Assembly (NCBI GenBank): GCA_049459795.1
Contig: JBMUDS010000020.1
Coordinates: 1 to 17,281 of the forward strand
Direction: 5' to 3'
Length of the DNA: 17,281 nt
Source of the DNA: SYAN01 sp049459795
GTDB lineage: Bacteria > Actinomycetota > Actinomycetes > Nanopelagicales > Nanopelagicaceae
Under the pieces are notes generated by a model. The model saw nothing but the letters and a program-made list of their open reading frames with translations. It ran no database searches and was not told where the DNA came from. The translations under genes were made by a program, and so were the position numbers. Shown here in pieces: positions 7,450 through 14,690 of this stretch; position 1 is the stretch's first letter; every line of letters starts with the position of its first letter.

Positions 7450-7689
7450 TTGAAGCAGATAACGCTCTACTCTCGAACTGGTTGTCATCTCTGTGAAGTT
7501 GCCAGGGAAGAGATCGAGAGAATCTCAGCAGATATGAAGGTTGCGATCGCGATCGAAGAGATCACCATCGATGGCGACCCAGATCTGGAGCGTGAGTACG
7601 GTTTCATGGTTCCCGTCATCCATATCGATGGCGCCATGCATGGATATGGCCGAGTCGAAGAGGCTAGGTTGAAAAGAGCGTTGAGTTAA
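7450..7689 (+). CDS. Glutaredoxin-like / thioredoxin-fold protein (DUF836-type)
   Basis: Small cytoplasmic thioredoxin-fold protein, 79 residues from the TTG start. It has the beta-strand ITLYSRTG leading into the redox motif CHLC, a helix, and the cis-proline segment VPVIHIDG, as in the 'glutaredoxin family' proteins common in actinobacteria. It probably carries out thiol-disulfide exchange; the partner is unknown. I prefer TTG 7450 because AAGGAG (7437-7442) lies seven bases upstream and family members begin just before the ITLYS strand. An in-frame GTG at 7423 would add nine residues and could be used if the transcript is leaderless. It ends three bases from the stop of the convergent XPB helicase gene, with no terminator between. 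Confidence 0.85.
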   Translation: MKQITLYSRTGCHLCEVAREEIERISADMKVAIAIEEITIDGDPDLEREYGFMVPVIHIDGAMHGYGRVEEARLKRALS

Positions 7690-7692
7690 GGG

Positions 7693-9354
7693 TTAGAAAG
7701 AGCCGGTGTAGACATCATCGGCATCGATGATCCGATAGGCATAACCCTGTTCCGCGAGGAATCTTTGGCGATTCTGCGCGAAATCTTGATCGACTGTATC
7801 CCGAGCCACAAGGGAGTAGAACCGCGCACCACGTCCATCGGATTTCGGACGAAGGACTCGACCGAGTCGTTGCGCCTCTTCTTGCCTCGAACCGAAAGTC
7901 CCTGAGATCTGGATAGCGATCGATGCCTCAGGTAGATCGATCGAGAAGTTAGCAACCTTCGAGACGACGAGAAGTTTCAACTCACCGGTGCGAAAGAGTT
8001 CGAAGAGCCGCTCTCGCTCCTTGATCGGAGTCTCTCCTTTGATCACAGGTGCACCGAGATCCGCTGCGATCTCATCGATCTGGTCGATGTACTGTCCGAT
8101 GATCAAGACTTGATCGTTCTTATGGTGTTCGGCAAGAGCCTTGGCTACATTCTTCTTCGTCATCGTCGTGGCGCATACTCTGTATCGCTCTTCTTGTTCT
8201 GCAGTCGCGTAACTGAGTCGTTCATGATCGGTGAGAGTCACTCGCACTTCGACGCAATCGGCAGGAGCGATATAACCCTGCGCTTCGATCTCCTTCCATG
8301 GCACATCGAAACGCTTCGGTCCGATCAGCGAGAAGACCTCGCCCTCCATTCCATCTTCACGAACCAATGTCGCAGTAAGGCCGAGTCGACGACGCGATTG
8401 GATATCCGCGGTGAATCTGAAGATCGGTGCCGGAAGGAGATGCACTTCGTCATAGATGATGAGTCCCCAATCTTGGGCATCGAAGAGATCCAAGTGGGCG
8501 TAGAGACCTTTCTTGCGAGTGGTCATCACCTGATAGGTAGCGATAGTCACGGGACGGATCTCTTTCTTCGCTCCCGAATACTCGCCGATCTCATCTTCAG
8601 TAAGGGATGTCCGACGGAGTAATTCATCGCGCCATTGCCGCGCTGCCACCGTGTTCGTCACCAGAATTAATGTGGTCGCTTTCGCCATGGACATCGCCAC
8701 CGCTCCGACGATCGTCTTCCCGGCGCCACAAGGAAGCACGACGACGCCAGAACCCCCGTGCCAGAATCCTTCAGCAGAGAGACGTTGGTAATCGCGGACT
8801 TTCCAACCTTCCTCTTTGAGTTCAATTGGATGGGCTTGGCCATCGACATAACCCGCAAGGTCCTCTGCTGGCCAGCCAAGCTTGAGAAGCGCTTGCTTGA
8901 GATGTCCTCGTTGTGATGGATGGACTGCGATCGTCTCGTTATCGATGCGCACGCCCAACATCGGTGCGACTTTTTTCGCGCGCGCGACCTCGGTGAGGAC
9001 TGCTGCATCAGTGGTGATCAAGACCAGACCGTGGACCGGATGCGATTCGATGCGGAGCCGTCCATAACGACCCATCGTCTCCGCGATATCGATCAAGAGA
9101 GAGTGTGGAACTGGATAGCGCGAGTACTTAAGGAGAGTGTCGATCACACCTTCTGCATCAAGACCTGCAGCGCGAGCATTCCAAAGACCGAGAGATGTGA
9201 GACGGTAGGTATGGATATGTTCTGGTGACTTCTCTAACTCTGCGAAGGGAGCGATCGATTTACGACACTCATCGGAGAGTGCGTGATCCACATCAAGAAG
9301 CAGCGTCTTATCGCTTTGGACGATGAGAGGACCTTGCAGTGGATCTTGGGACAT
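7693..9354 (-). CDS. XPB/ERCC3-type DNA repair helicase
   Basis: Superfamily 2 DNA helicase of the XPB type (Rv0861c in M. tuberculosis), a 3'-5' ATP-dependent DNA unwinding enzyme linked to nucleotide excision repair. The 553 residues hold an N-terminal XPB-specific domain (about 1-130), the Q-motif-like RDYQ at 187-190, Walker A LPCGAGKT at 207-214, motif II DEVH at 302-305, TATLVRED with the XPB RED motif at 332-334, and motif VI QRLGRVLRPK in the second RecA domain. Length is usual for bacterial XPB. It is the last gene of a unit with the M20 enzyme (10 bases upstream) and the Rv0862c-like protein. No good ribosome binding site was seen at the ATG. Confidence 0.95.
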   Translation of the reverse strand: MSQDPLQGPLIVQSDKTLLLDVDHALSDECRKSIAPFAELEKSPEHIHTYRLTSLGLWNARAAGLDAEGVIDTLLKYSRYPVPHSLLIDIAETMGRYGRLRIESHPVHGLVLITTDAAVLTEVARAKKVAPMLGVRIDNETIAVHPSQRGHLKQALLKLGWPAEDLAGYVDGQAHPIELKEEGWKVRDYQRLSAEGFWHGGSGVVVLPCGAGKTIVGAVAMSMAKATTLILVTNTVAARQWRDELLRRTSLTEDEIGEYSGAKKEIRPVTIATYQVMTTRKKGLYAHLDLFDAQDWGLIIYDEVHLLPAPIFRFTADIQSRRRLGLTATLVREDGMEGEVFSLIGPKRFDVPWKEIEAQGYIAPADCVEVRVTLTDHERLSYATAEQEERYRVCATTMTKKNVAKALAEHHKNDQVLIIGQYIDQIDEIAADLGAPVIKGETPIKERERLFELFRTGELKLLVVSKVANFSIDLPEASIAIQISGTFGSRQEEAQRLGRVLRPKSDGRGARFYSLVARDTVDQDFAQNRQRFLAEQGYAYRIIDADDVYTGSF

Positions 9355-9364
9355 TCTCGGCAGT

Positions 9365-10453
9365 CTACTTGAGCAGGTGCCTCAACATCTCGGTGACCAA
9401 TTCTGAGCGTTCGATCAGGCCAGCAGCACTGACCCATTCATGTGCCGCATGCGCGCCATCACCGATGGCGCCAAGGCCATCAAGAGTCGGTGTGCCGACT
9501 GCTGCAGTGAAGTTCCCATCACTAGCACCACCGACTGCAGCATCCTTGAGATCTGCGATGCCGACTTTCTTTGCCGCCTCTTTCGCGACTTCATAGAGCG
9601 AAGCACTCATCTTTGGATCCATAGCAGGGCGATTGATTCCGCCCATGACTTCGATGATCGCTCCATCGACACTTCCTGCCAGAGCCTTGATCGAAGTATC
9701 GACTCTTACTTGTTCTTCCTTAGAGAAAGCACGGACATCGATCTCAAGGATCGCTTCTGCTGGGATCGTGTTGAGTGTCGTACCTGCATGGAACGTTGTT
9801 GGCGTCACTGAGGTGCCGACCTCCATCTTCGCGATCGTCTTGACCTTGGGAAGGAGTGATGCGAGTGCGGTCATCGCATTGATCCCTTTTTCTGGCTCGA
9901 GACCTGCATGGGCGGCTTTGCCGAGCGCTTTGACTCGATACATCGATGTGCCCTTACGCGCGGTCTTGACCTTGCCATCGATGGCAGATTCGAAGACGAG
10001 TGAGTACTCGCACTCCCTCGCGGCCGCTTCGATCAACTCTCGTGATGCTGCGCTTCCTGTCTCTTCATCGGAAGTCGCGAGGATATGGATGCCGGCACGA
10101 TTCTCGAGCGCAGCAACTGCCATCACTGCTTGGATGAATCCTGCCTTCATGTCATAGACACCAGGACCGCGGAGGTGATCTCCTTCGATGCTCCATCGCG
10201 GTGCGAATGAGCCTTTCGGCCAGACGGTATCGAGATGACAAAGGAGAAGTACACGAGGCTTCCCGCTCTTCCATGAGAGCGTCGGATAACCCTTTACCTC
10301 CTTTACTTCACCAGGAGTGCCTAAGAGTTCTTCGACGATCTTGTTTGCTTCATTGACTACCTCGGTGCAGGCCGCGACATCTTCAGTCGGGGATTCGATC
10401 TCGACGAGGCGCCTTACAAGTTCGACAGCTTCATCTCTAACAAGCTTCGTCAT
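9365..10453 (-). CDS. M20 family metallopeptidase (glutamate carboxypeptidase-like)
   Basis: Zinc-dependent amidohydrolase of the M20 family, cytoplasmic (no signal peptide). The 362 residues contain the first metal ligand region LCHLDTVWPKG (H73, D75), the bridging Asp in GPGVYDMKAG (D101), the catalytic Glu and ligand in SDEETGS (E130, E131), FESA (E155), the dimerisation-domain motif KAAHAGLEPEKG (H182), and the C-terminal ligand in GAHAAHEW (H335, HxxxE). This set matches the carboxypeptidase G2-like subgroup, which removes C-terminal glutamate or related residues from substrates; the real substrate cannot be read from sequence. It starts 15 bases after the Rv0862c-like gene and ends 10 bases before the XPB gene, so it sits inside a DNA helicase unit with no evident functional link. 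Confidence 0.92.
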   Translation of the reverse strand: MTKLVRDEAVELVRRLVEIESPTEDVAACTEVVNEANKIVEELLGTPGEVKEVKGYPTLSWKSGKPRVLLLCHLDTVWPKGSFAPRWSIEGDHLRGPGVYDMKAGFIQAVMAVAALENRAGIHILATSDEETGSAASRELIEAAARECEYSLVFESAIDGKVKTARKGTSMYRVKALGKAAHAGLEPEKGINAMTALASLLPKVKTIAKMEVGTSVTPTTFHAGTTLNTIPAEAILEIDVRAFSKEEQVRVDTSIKALAGSVDGAIIEVMGGINRPAMDPKMSASLYEVAKEAAKKVGIADLKDAAVGGASDGNFTAAVGTPTLDGLGAIGDGAHAAHEWVSAAGLIERSELVTEMLRHLLK

Positions 10454-10468
10454 GTCGCTATCTTGCCA

Positions 10469-12682
10469 TCACTTCACCGGAGCCACACCAGTGATGCGTG
10501 CGATCTTGAAGGTGGCGAGTTCTTCGCTGCCATGGTCGCGGGCCAGGAGATTTCCCATCGCGATCTGTACCGGGTCGATGATCCGTTGTGTCACGCCACC
10601 ATTCGTATCTGCATATCCGATCATCACACTGCTTTGATCAGCGACGACTTGTCGCAAGATGGCAAGCGTCTCGTTGGCGCTCGTCCGCGGGATCTCGGCA
10701 AGGGTGGTCTTCGCGCCACTGACACGATCACCAGCACGCATCGCCTTAGTCGCAGCAGCGATCACCGCTTCGCTTGGTGCGCCACTCTCCGCGATCGAAC
10801 GTGGCAGGCGCGGCTTGCTCTTGGCTCGCAATTGTCGTGGCGCAGTGATCACTACTCCACTTTGATTCTCGAGCGATGGGAGATATCCAGCGCTTCGAAG
10901 GTCCTCTATCAATTCACCACTCTCGATCTCAGAGACCAGGACTTGTGGTGCGATCTTTCGAAGTCGCAAGTTCTCCAATCTCTTGTCCTTCATGATCGCA
11001 ACGATCGTCGCCTCATCCTCACAACGGATGAAACTCTGTGAGAAGCCGACGCGGAGTTGACCATGACGCCGTGATACGTCAGCGATCATGTACTCGAGAG
11101 GTTGTGGGATCGGCGTGCGCGATATCTCGTGCAGGAAGGCCTTGATCTCATCGCCAGTGTGGCCGTGGTCGAGACCGCGCCTGATCGAACTCTCACTGAA
11201 CCTGTAGACCGTCGCATTCCCACGACTTTCGATATCAGCGAAATTCGAGAGGCGCCGTGAGATCTCTATCGTCAACGGTCCAGGTGCGATGGCGGTGTGA
11301 TCGCCTTGGACCAGGATGTGATCGATCGGTGGCGGTAGCGAAGAATCGATCGCCAAGGAATCAGATGCCTCAAGCAACCTTGCACCGAAGGGAGAGAGCA
11401 CTCCGCGTGCAGTGATGCCGAGCCACTCGGCCTCATCGATGGTCCACGCGGTGAATTCATTATGTAATGGCGCACTCCGTCTCGTCGGTGCTAACCAATC
11501 GACCCAACTCTGCACTTGCGCCACATTGAGCGAGAGCGATGGATTCGATTCGAAGACAGAGAGGATGAGACGGCGGATTCGAACTGCCCAGATGCGATCG
11601 AGTTCACTTCCAAGTGGTGTGATCCCTTTGCTCTCTTCACGACGGACCAATCCTGCGACCCTAGAGGTAGCGAGCCAGAGCGATGCGATCTCACGCCATC
11701 TCGCCTCCGGGCTTTGACTCTGCCAGATATCGAATTGCATCGAAGGCATGATCCGATCGTCACCTTCGATCGAAATCAATCCAGCGAGGAATGCGAGCTC
11801 TGCGATGAAAGCAGCGAAATCCTCATCGATACCGAGATGCTCGGCACACTTCTTCAGATCTCGAACGCCAAGACCGCCGGTCTTGAGTGCACGTGGTGTC
11901 TCTGCAGACCAGAAATCCATGAGCTCTGCGATGTAACGGATGATCGAAGTAATCGCAGCAAGTGATGCATCACGGATGACTTCAGGTTTGATCTGCTCAT
12001 CCTTCTTCGGACGGGAGAAGTCAGGCGGTGAGATGAGAAGTTCACGGTGCACTTTTCCGCCACGAAGGTGGAGCCCGACCTCACGGGGAAGCGCGACATG
12101 TTCGCTATCGACTTGAGTGAGAAGACCTTCTTCGAGCAACCAATCGATGATCTTCCCTGTCTTCTTTCGATCCCCGATCGCGCCTTTCGGTGGTCCCCAT
12201 GTGAGCCGTTCGAGAAGTTGCATCGCACCTGGGGGCGCCTTCTTGATCGAAGTAAGTCTCGGTTTACCGAGTGAGACTGGGCCGAGCCCTGCTGGAGTAG
12301 CGCCGATCAATTCACGGAGAGCGCGTGGAATCCGGATCTCACCACCATCGAAGTAGATCAAGGCCCGATCCCATAATGGATCGAGTTCATTCTCTGCTGC
12401 ACCGTCGGTGGCATCGATCAACCATTCGATCTTGAGTGGCTCTTCGAGTGCAGCGATTGCTTCAAGGACTTGGTACTGGAATCGATTGAGTGCATCGAGT
12501 GCACGTACCAAGGAAGGAGTTGAAGTGGCGCGTGCTACTAAAGATGAGAAATCGTTGGGAACTGGTGATGCAAGGTCCGCTCTTACTGAGAACAACTTTG
12601 CGATCTCATCATCACTTCGGGCGCGAAGTTCATCAGCAAGCGAAGCAGCCGCTCGCATTCGTGGATTGACCTGTCGCGCCAT
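10469..12682 (-). CDS. Helicase-associated protein (Rv0862c-like, Helicase_C_3 domain)
   Basis: A 737-residue protein like M. tuberculosis Rv0862c, which neighbours the XPB gene there too. The most telling segment is LVQGDHTAIAPGPL, then LSNFADIESRGNATVYRFSE, then SRTPIPQPLEYMIADVSRRH (residues roughly 450-560), the core of the XPB/Ssl2-like Helicase_C_3 domain. The N-terminal half is alpha-helical with winged-helix-like segments and has no Walker A motif, so it is not itself a helicase. The function is unknown; an accessory role to the XPB helicase is inferred from conserved neighbourhood. It is the first gene of the unit. A TAATGT box nine bases before the ATG suggests a leaderless or near-leaderless transcript. 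Confidence 0.88.
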   Translation of the reverse strand: MARQVNPRMRAAASLADELRARSDDEIAKLFSVRADLASPVPNDFSSLVARATSTPSLVRALDALNRFQYQVLEAIAALEEPLKIEWLIDATDGAAENELDPLWDRALIYFDGGEIRIPRALRELIGATPAGLGPVSLGKPRLTSIKKAPPGAMQLLERLTWGPPKGAIGDRKKTGKIIDWLLEEGLLTQVDSEHVALPREVGLHLRGGKVHRELLISPPDFSRPKKDEQIKPEVIRDASLAAITSIIRYIAELMDFWSAETPRALKTGGLGVRDLKKCAEHLGIDEDFAAFIAELAFLAGLISIEGDDRIMPSMQFDIWQSQSPEARWREIASLWLATSRVAGLVRREESKGITPLGSELDRIWAVRIRRLILSVFESNPSLSLNVAQVQSWVDWLAPTRRSAPLHNEFTAWTIDEAEWLGITARGVLSPFGARLLEASDSLAIDSSLPPPIDHILVQGDHTAIAPGPLTIEISRRLSNFADIESRGNATVYRFSESSIRRGLDHGHTGDEIKAFLHEISRTPIPQPLEYMIADVSRRHGQLRVGFSQSFIRCEDEATIVAIMKDKRLENLRLRKIAPQVLVSEIESGELIEDLRSAGYLPSLENQSGVVITAPRQLRAKSKPRLPRSIAESGAPSEAVIAAATKAMRAGDRVSGAKTTLAEIPRTSANETLAILRQVVADQSSVMIGYADTNGGVTQRIIDPVQIAMGNLLARDHGSEELATFKIARITGVAPVK

Positions 12683-12691
12683 AACTGGCCT

Positions 12692-12697
12692 ACATTA
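12692..12697 (-). promoter_or_regulatory. Candidate -10 box (TAATGT) for the helicase operon
   Basis: On the minus strand TAATGT ends nine bases before the ATG at 12682, with no Shine-Dalgarno sequence between them. The same bases read on the plus strand give TACATT (12691-12696), a possible -10 for the divergent operon. Confidence 0.4.
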
Positions 12698-12728
12698 CCG
12701 GCCCAGAATTCACCTTCTATTCCTCGCG

Positions 12729-12734
12729 TAAGAT
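12729..12734 (+). promoter_or_regulatory. Candidate -10 box (TAAGAT) and GGAG before the phosphatase gene
   Basis: TAAGAT ends nine bases before the ATG at 12744 and is followed at once by GGAG (12735-12738), five bases from the ATG. Either TAAGAT is a -10 for a leaderless mRNA, or GGAG is the ribosome binding site of a transcript that starts further upstream, for example from TACATT at 12691. The sequence alone does not decide. Confidence 0.35.
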
Positions 12735-12743
12735 GGAGCCATC

Positions 12744-13370
12744 ATGCGCGTTCATCTCGTACGTCACGGACAAGTAGAGAATCCAGGGAACATCCTCTAT
12801 GGACGTCAATCTGGCTGGTACCTCTCTTCCTTGGGGCAAGAGATGGCACGTGGCGTCGCCGATTGGAGCAAGACGCTCGATCTCGGAGCACTCCATGTAT
12901 CTCCGTTAGAGCGTGCGCAACAGACCGCGGCTCCGATCTCTGATGCGCATCGAATGGAGATCACCACCGACGATCGATTGATAGAGGCGGCCAATGTCTT
13001 CGAAGGAAAACCATTCGGTGTCGGGGATGGAGTCTTAAAGCACCCGGCGTCATGGCGCCATCTCTATAACCCTTTCAAACCTTCATGGGGAGAGCCATAC
13101 GTTGATCAGATCAACCGAATGCTCGGTGCGCTCTTCACTGCGCGTGATGCTGCGAAAGAACGTGGGAAAGAAGATGCCATCTGCGTCTCGCACCAATTGC
13201 CGATCTGGATCGTCAGGAGTGCGATCGAAGGTCGTCCGATGCTCCACGATCCGAGAAAGCGTCAATGTTCGCTCTGTTCAGTGACGACAGTCCATTTCGA
13301 CGATCAGGGCATGATCACCGACCTCACCTACGAAGAGCCAGTCCGCCATCTGCTCCCGGTCAAGAAATAG
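12744..13370 (+). CDS. Histidine phosphatase family protein (phosphoglycerate mutase-like)
   Basis: A 208-residue branch-1 histidine phosphatase. It shows the catalytic LVRHGQ (H8) that is phosphorylated in the family, SPLERAQQTA at 53-62 with the phosphate-binding Arg, and the second catalytic His in CVSHQLP (H150). Length and motifs fit the mycobacterial Rv0525 type that heads the cytochrome c maturation operon, rather than the glycolytic mutase. Its substrate is not known. The next gene begins within ten bases of its stop, so it is very probably in the same transcript as tlpA, ccdA, resB and ccsB. No hemL lies upstream, unlike in M. tuberculosis; the neighbour is the divergent helicase unit. 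Confidence 0.92.
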   Translation: MRVHLVRHGQVENPGNILYGRQSGWYLSSLGQEMARGVADWSKTLDLGALHVSPLERAQQTAAPISDAHRMEITTDDRLIEAANVFEGKPFGVGDGVLKHPASWRHLYNPFKPSWGEPYVDQINRMLGALFTARDAAKERGKEDAICVSHQLPIWIVRSAIEGRPMLHDPRKRQCSLCSVTTVHFDDQGMITDLTYEEPVRHLLPVKK

Positions 13371-13379
13371 CGAGTGACG

Positions 13380-13940
13380 ATGCGAAATCGAGCACTGATC
13401 GCTGCCACGATCCTCATCCTCTTCTCACTCCTTTCTCTCTCTTTCGTCGGCTCTTCATCAGAGCCAGAGATAGGAGCAGAGCTCTCCTATATAGAGGGAA
13501 ACGGTGCAGTCACCAAAGTTCCTGCCGGGTCAAGAACTGCGACGCCTGATCTATCAGGGACTTTGATCGATGGCACTGAATATCGTATGCAACCAGGTCG
13601 TCCGATCGTGATGAATGTCTGGGCATCATGGTGTTCACCATGTCGTGCGGAAGCGCCGACTTTGCAAGCGCTCAACGAGAAGTATCCAGAAGTGCAATTC
13701 CTAGGCGTGCTCACTCGTGACAATCTCACTGCGGCTCAACGTTTCATCGACCGATTCGGTCTCACCTTCCCTTCGCTTCGAAGCGATGACATATTGCTGG
13801 AATTCAATGATGCGATGATCGCGAATGCGATTCCCACGACCTTGGTGATCGACAAGGATGGCTTGATCGCAGCGCGCATCAGCGGTGAAGTCACCTTCAC
13901 CGGACTTAGCGCATTGATCGATGAAGTCTTGAGTGAATGA
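13380..13940 (+). CDS. TlpA/ResA-type membrane-anchored thioredoxin
   Basis: Thiol-disulfide oxidoreductase acting outside the membrane to keep apocytochrome c haem-binding cysteines reduced, fed by CcdA. The 186 residues start with a single hydrophobic anchor (about 5-23), then a thioredoxin fold with WASWCSPCR (C85, C88) and the cis-proline segment IPTTLVID. No lipobox Cys is present, so it is anchored by an uncleaved or signal-type helix. The ATG at 13380 is used here; an in-frame GTG at 13374 would add two residues. Corresponds in position to Rv0526. Its stop lies inside the first copy of a 16-bp tandem repeat that continues into ccdA. Confidence 0.92.
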   Translation: MRNRALIAATILILFSLLSLSFVGSSSEPEIGAELSYIEGNGAVTKVPAGSRTATPDLSGTLIDGTEYRMQPGRPIVMNVWASWCSPCRAEAPTLQALNEKYPEVQFLGVLTRDNLTAAQRFIDRFGLTFPSLRSDDILLEFNDAMIANAIPTTLVIDKDGLIAARISGEVTFTGLSALIDEVLSE

Positions 13941-13982
13941 TTCCTGTAATGAATGATTTCTACGATGAATGAGTTTTTGGTC
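13935..13982. repeat. Imperfect 16-bp tandem repeat across the tlpA-ccdA junction
   Basis: GAATGATTCCTGTAAT (13935-13950), GAATGATTTCTACGAT (13951-13966) and a weaker third unit starting GAATGAG (13967-13982) follow each other without gaps. The first copy holds the tlpA stop, the second holds the ATG used for ccdA, and the third shares only its first six bases. Confidence 0.55.
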
Positions 13983-14690
13983 AACCAGATCTTCGATGGC
14001 TCACTTCTGCTCAGCGTTCCGATCGCTTTCCTCGCTGGGATCGTTTCCTTCTTGTCTCCTTGTGTCTTGCCGCTCCTTCCCGGATACCTTTCCTATATAG
14101 CGGGTGCGAGTGCGACGCGGGTGCGAGTTCTTCTTGGTGCGACACTCTTCGTCGTCGGATTCACCGCACTCTTCGTCTCCTACGGTGTCCTCTTCGGATC
14201 GCTTGGTACGACTTTGCTTCGAAATAGTGATCTCTTCACACGTGTCCTAGGTTCGTTCACGATCCTGCTCGGCTTCATCTTCATCTTCAGTGAGCGCTTC
14301 TACCGAAGCTTCCAGATCGCAACTCCCAAAGTTCAAGGGATCATCGCAGCGCCGCTCCTTGGTTTCCTCTTCGGATTCGGATGGACGCCATGTATCGGTC
14401 CGACCTTGGCTTCAGTACAAGTCCTCTCATTCCAAGAAGCGAGTGCACTTCGCGGCGCGATCCTCTCTGGCTTCTATTCGTTGGGACTCGGACTACCTCT
14501 CATCCTCTTCGCACTCTTCTTAGTCAAGGTGCGTAGCGTCCATCGATTCTTGCTTCGTAACTCTCGGATCTTCGCTTTCGTAGGCGGCATCTTCCTGGTG
14601 ATCATCGGTATCGCGCAGGTCACAGGTCTTTGGGGTCAATGGGTGGCATCACTCCAAGGTTCAATCGCTAACTTCGTCCCGGTGATCTGA
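13953..14690 (+). CDS. ccdA: Cytochrome c biogenesis protein CcdA
   Basis: Polytopic membrane protein that carries reducing power from cytoplasmic thioredoxin to extracytoplasmic TlpA/ResA. The 245-residue product has about six membrane segments and the two conserved Cys-Pro sites: FLSPCVLPLLPGY (C37) and GWTPCIGPTL (C147). Length fits the short CcdA form of System II. I use the ATG at 13953; an in-frame ATG at 13965 lies four codons on and would give the N-terminus MNEFLV. No Shine-Dalgarno sequence is visible for either. The stop overlaps the resB ATG by one base. Confidence 0.95.
   Translation: MISTMNEFLVNQIFDGSLLLSVPIAFLAGIVSFLSPCVLPLLPGYLSYIAGASATRVRVLLGATLFVVGFTALFVSYGVLFGSLGTTLLRNSDLFTRVLGSFTILLGFIFIFSERFYRSFQIATPKVQGIIAAPLLGFLFGFGWTPCIGPTLASVQVLSFQEASALRGAILSGFYSLGLGLPLILFALFLVKVRSVHRFLLRNSRIFAFVGGIFLVIIGIAQVTGLWGQWVASLQGSIANFVPVI

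Noticed and set aside
8110..8622. Long open frame (170 residues) on the plus strand over the XPB gene
   Set aside because: Antisense to conserved helicase motifs and without a recognisable product; a codon-bias shadow of the real gene.
10463..11041. Long plus-strand open frame (192 residues) opposite the Rv0862c-like gene
   Set aside because: Lies within the conserved coding region on the other strand and overlaps the M20 start; no family resemblance.
7693..12682. Reading the helicase, M20 enzyme and Rv0862c-like protein as a new defence system
   Set aside because: The XPB and Rv0862c-like pair is a known, widely conserved actinobacterial neighbourhood, with no nuclease, toxin or mobile signature nearby.
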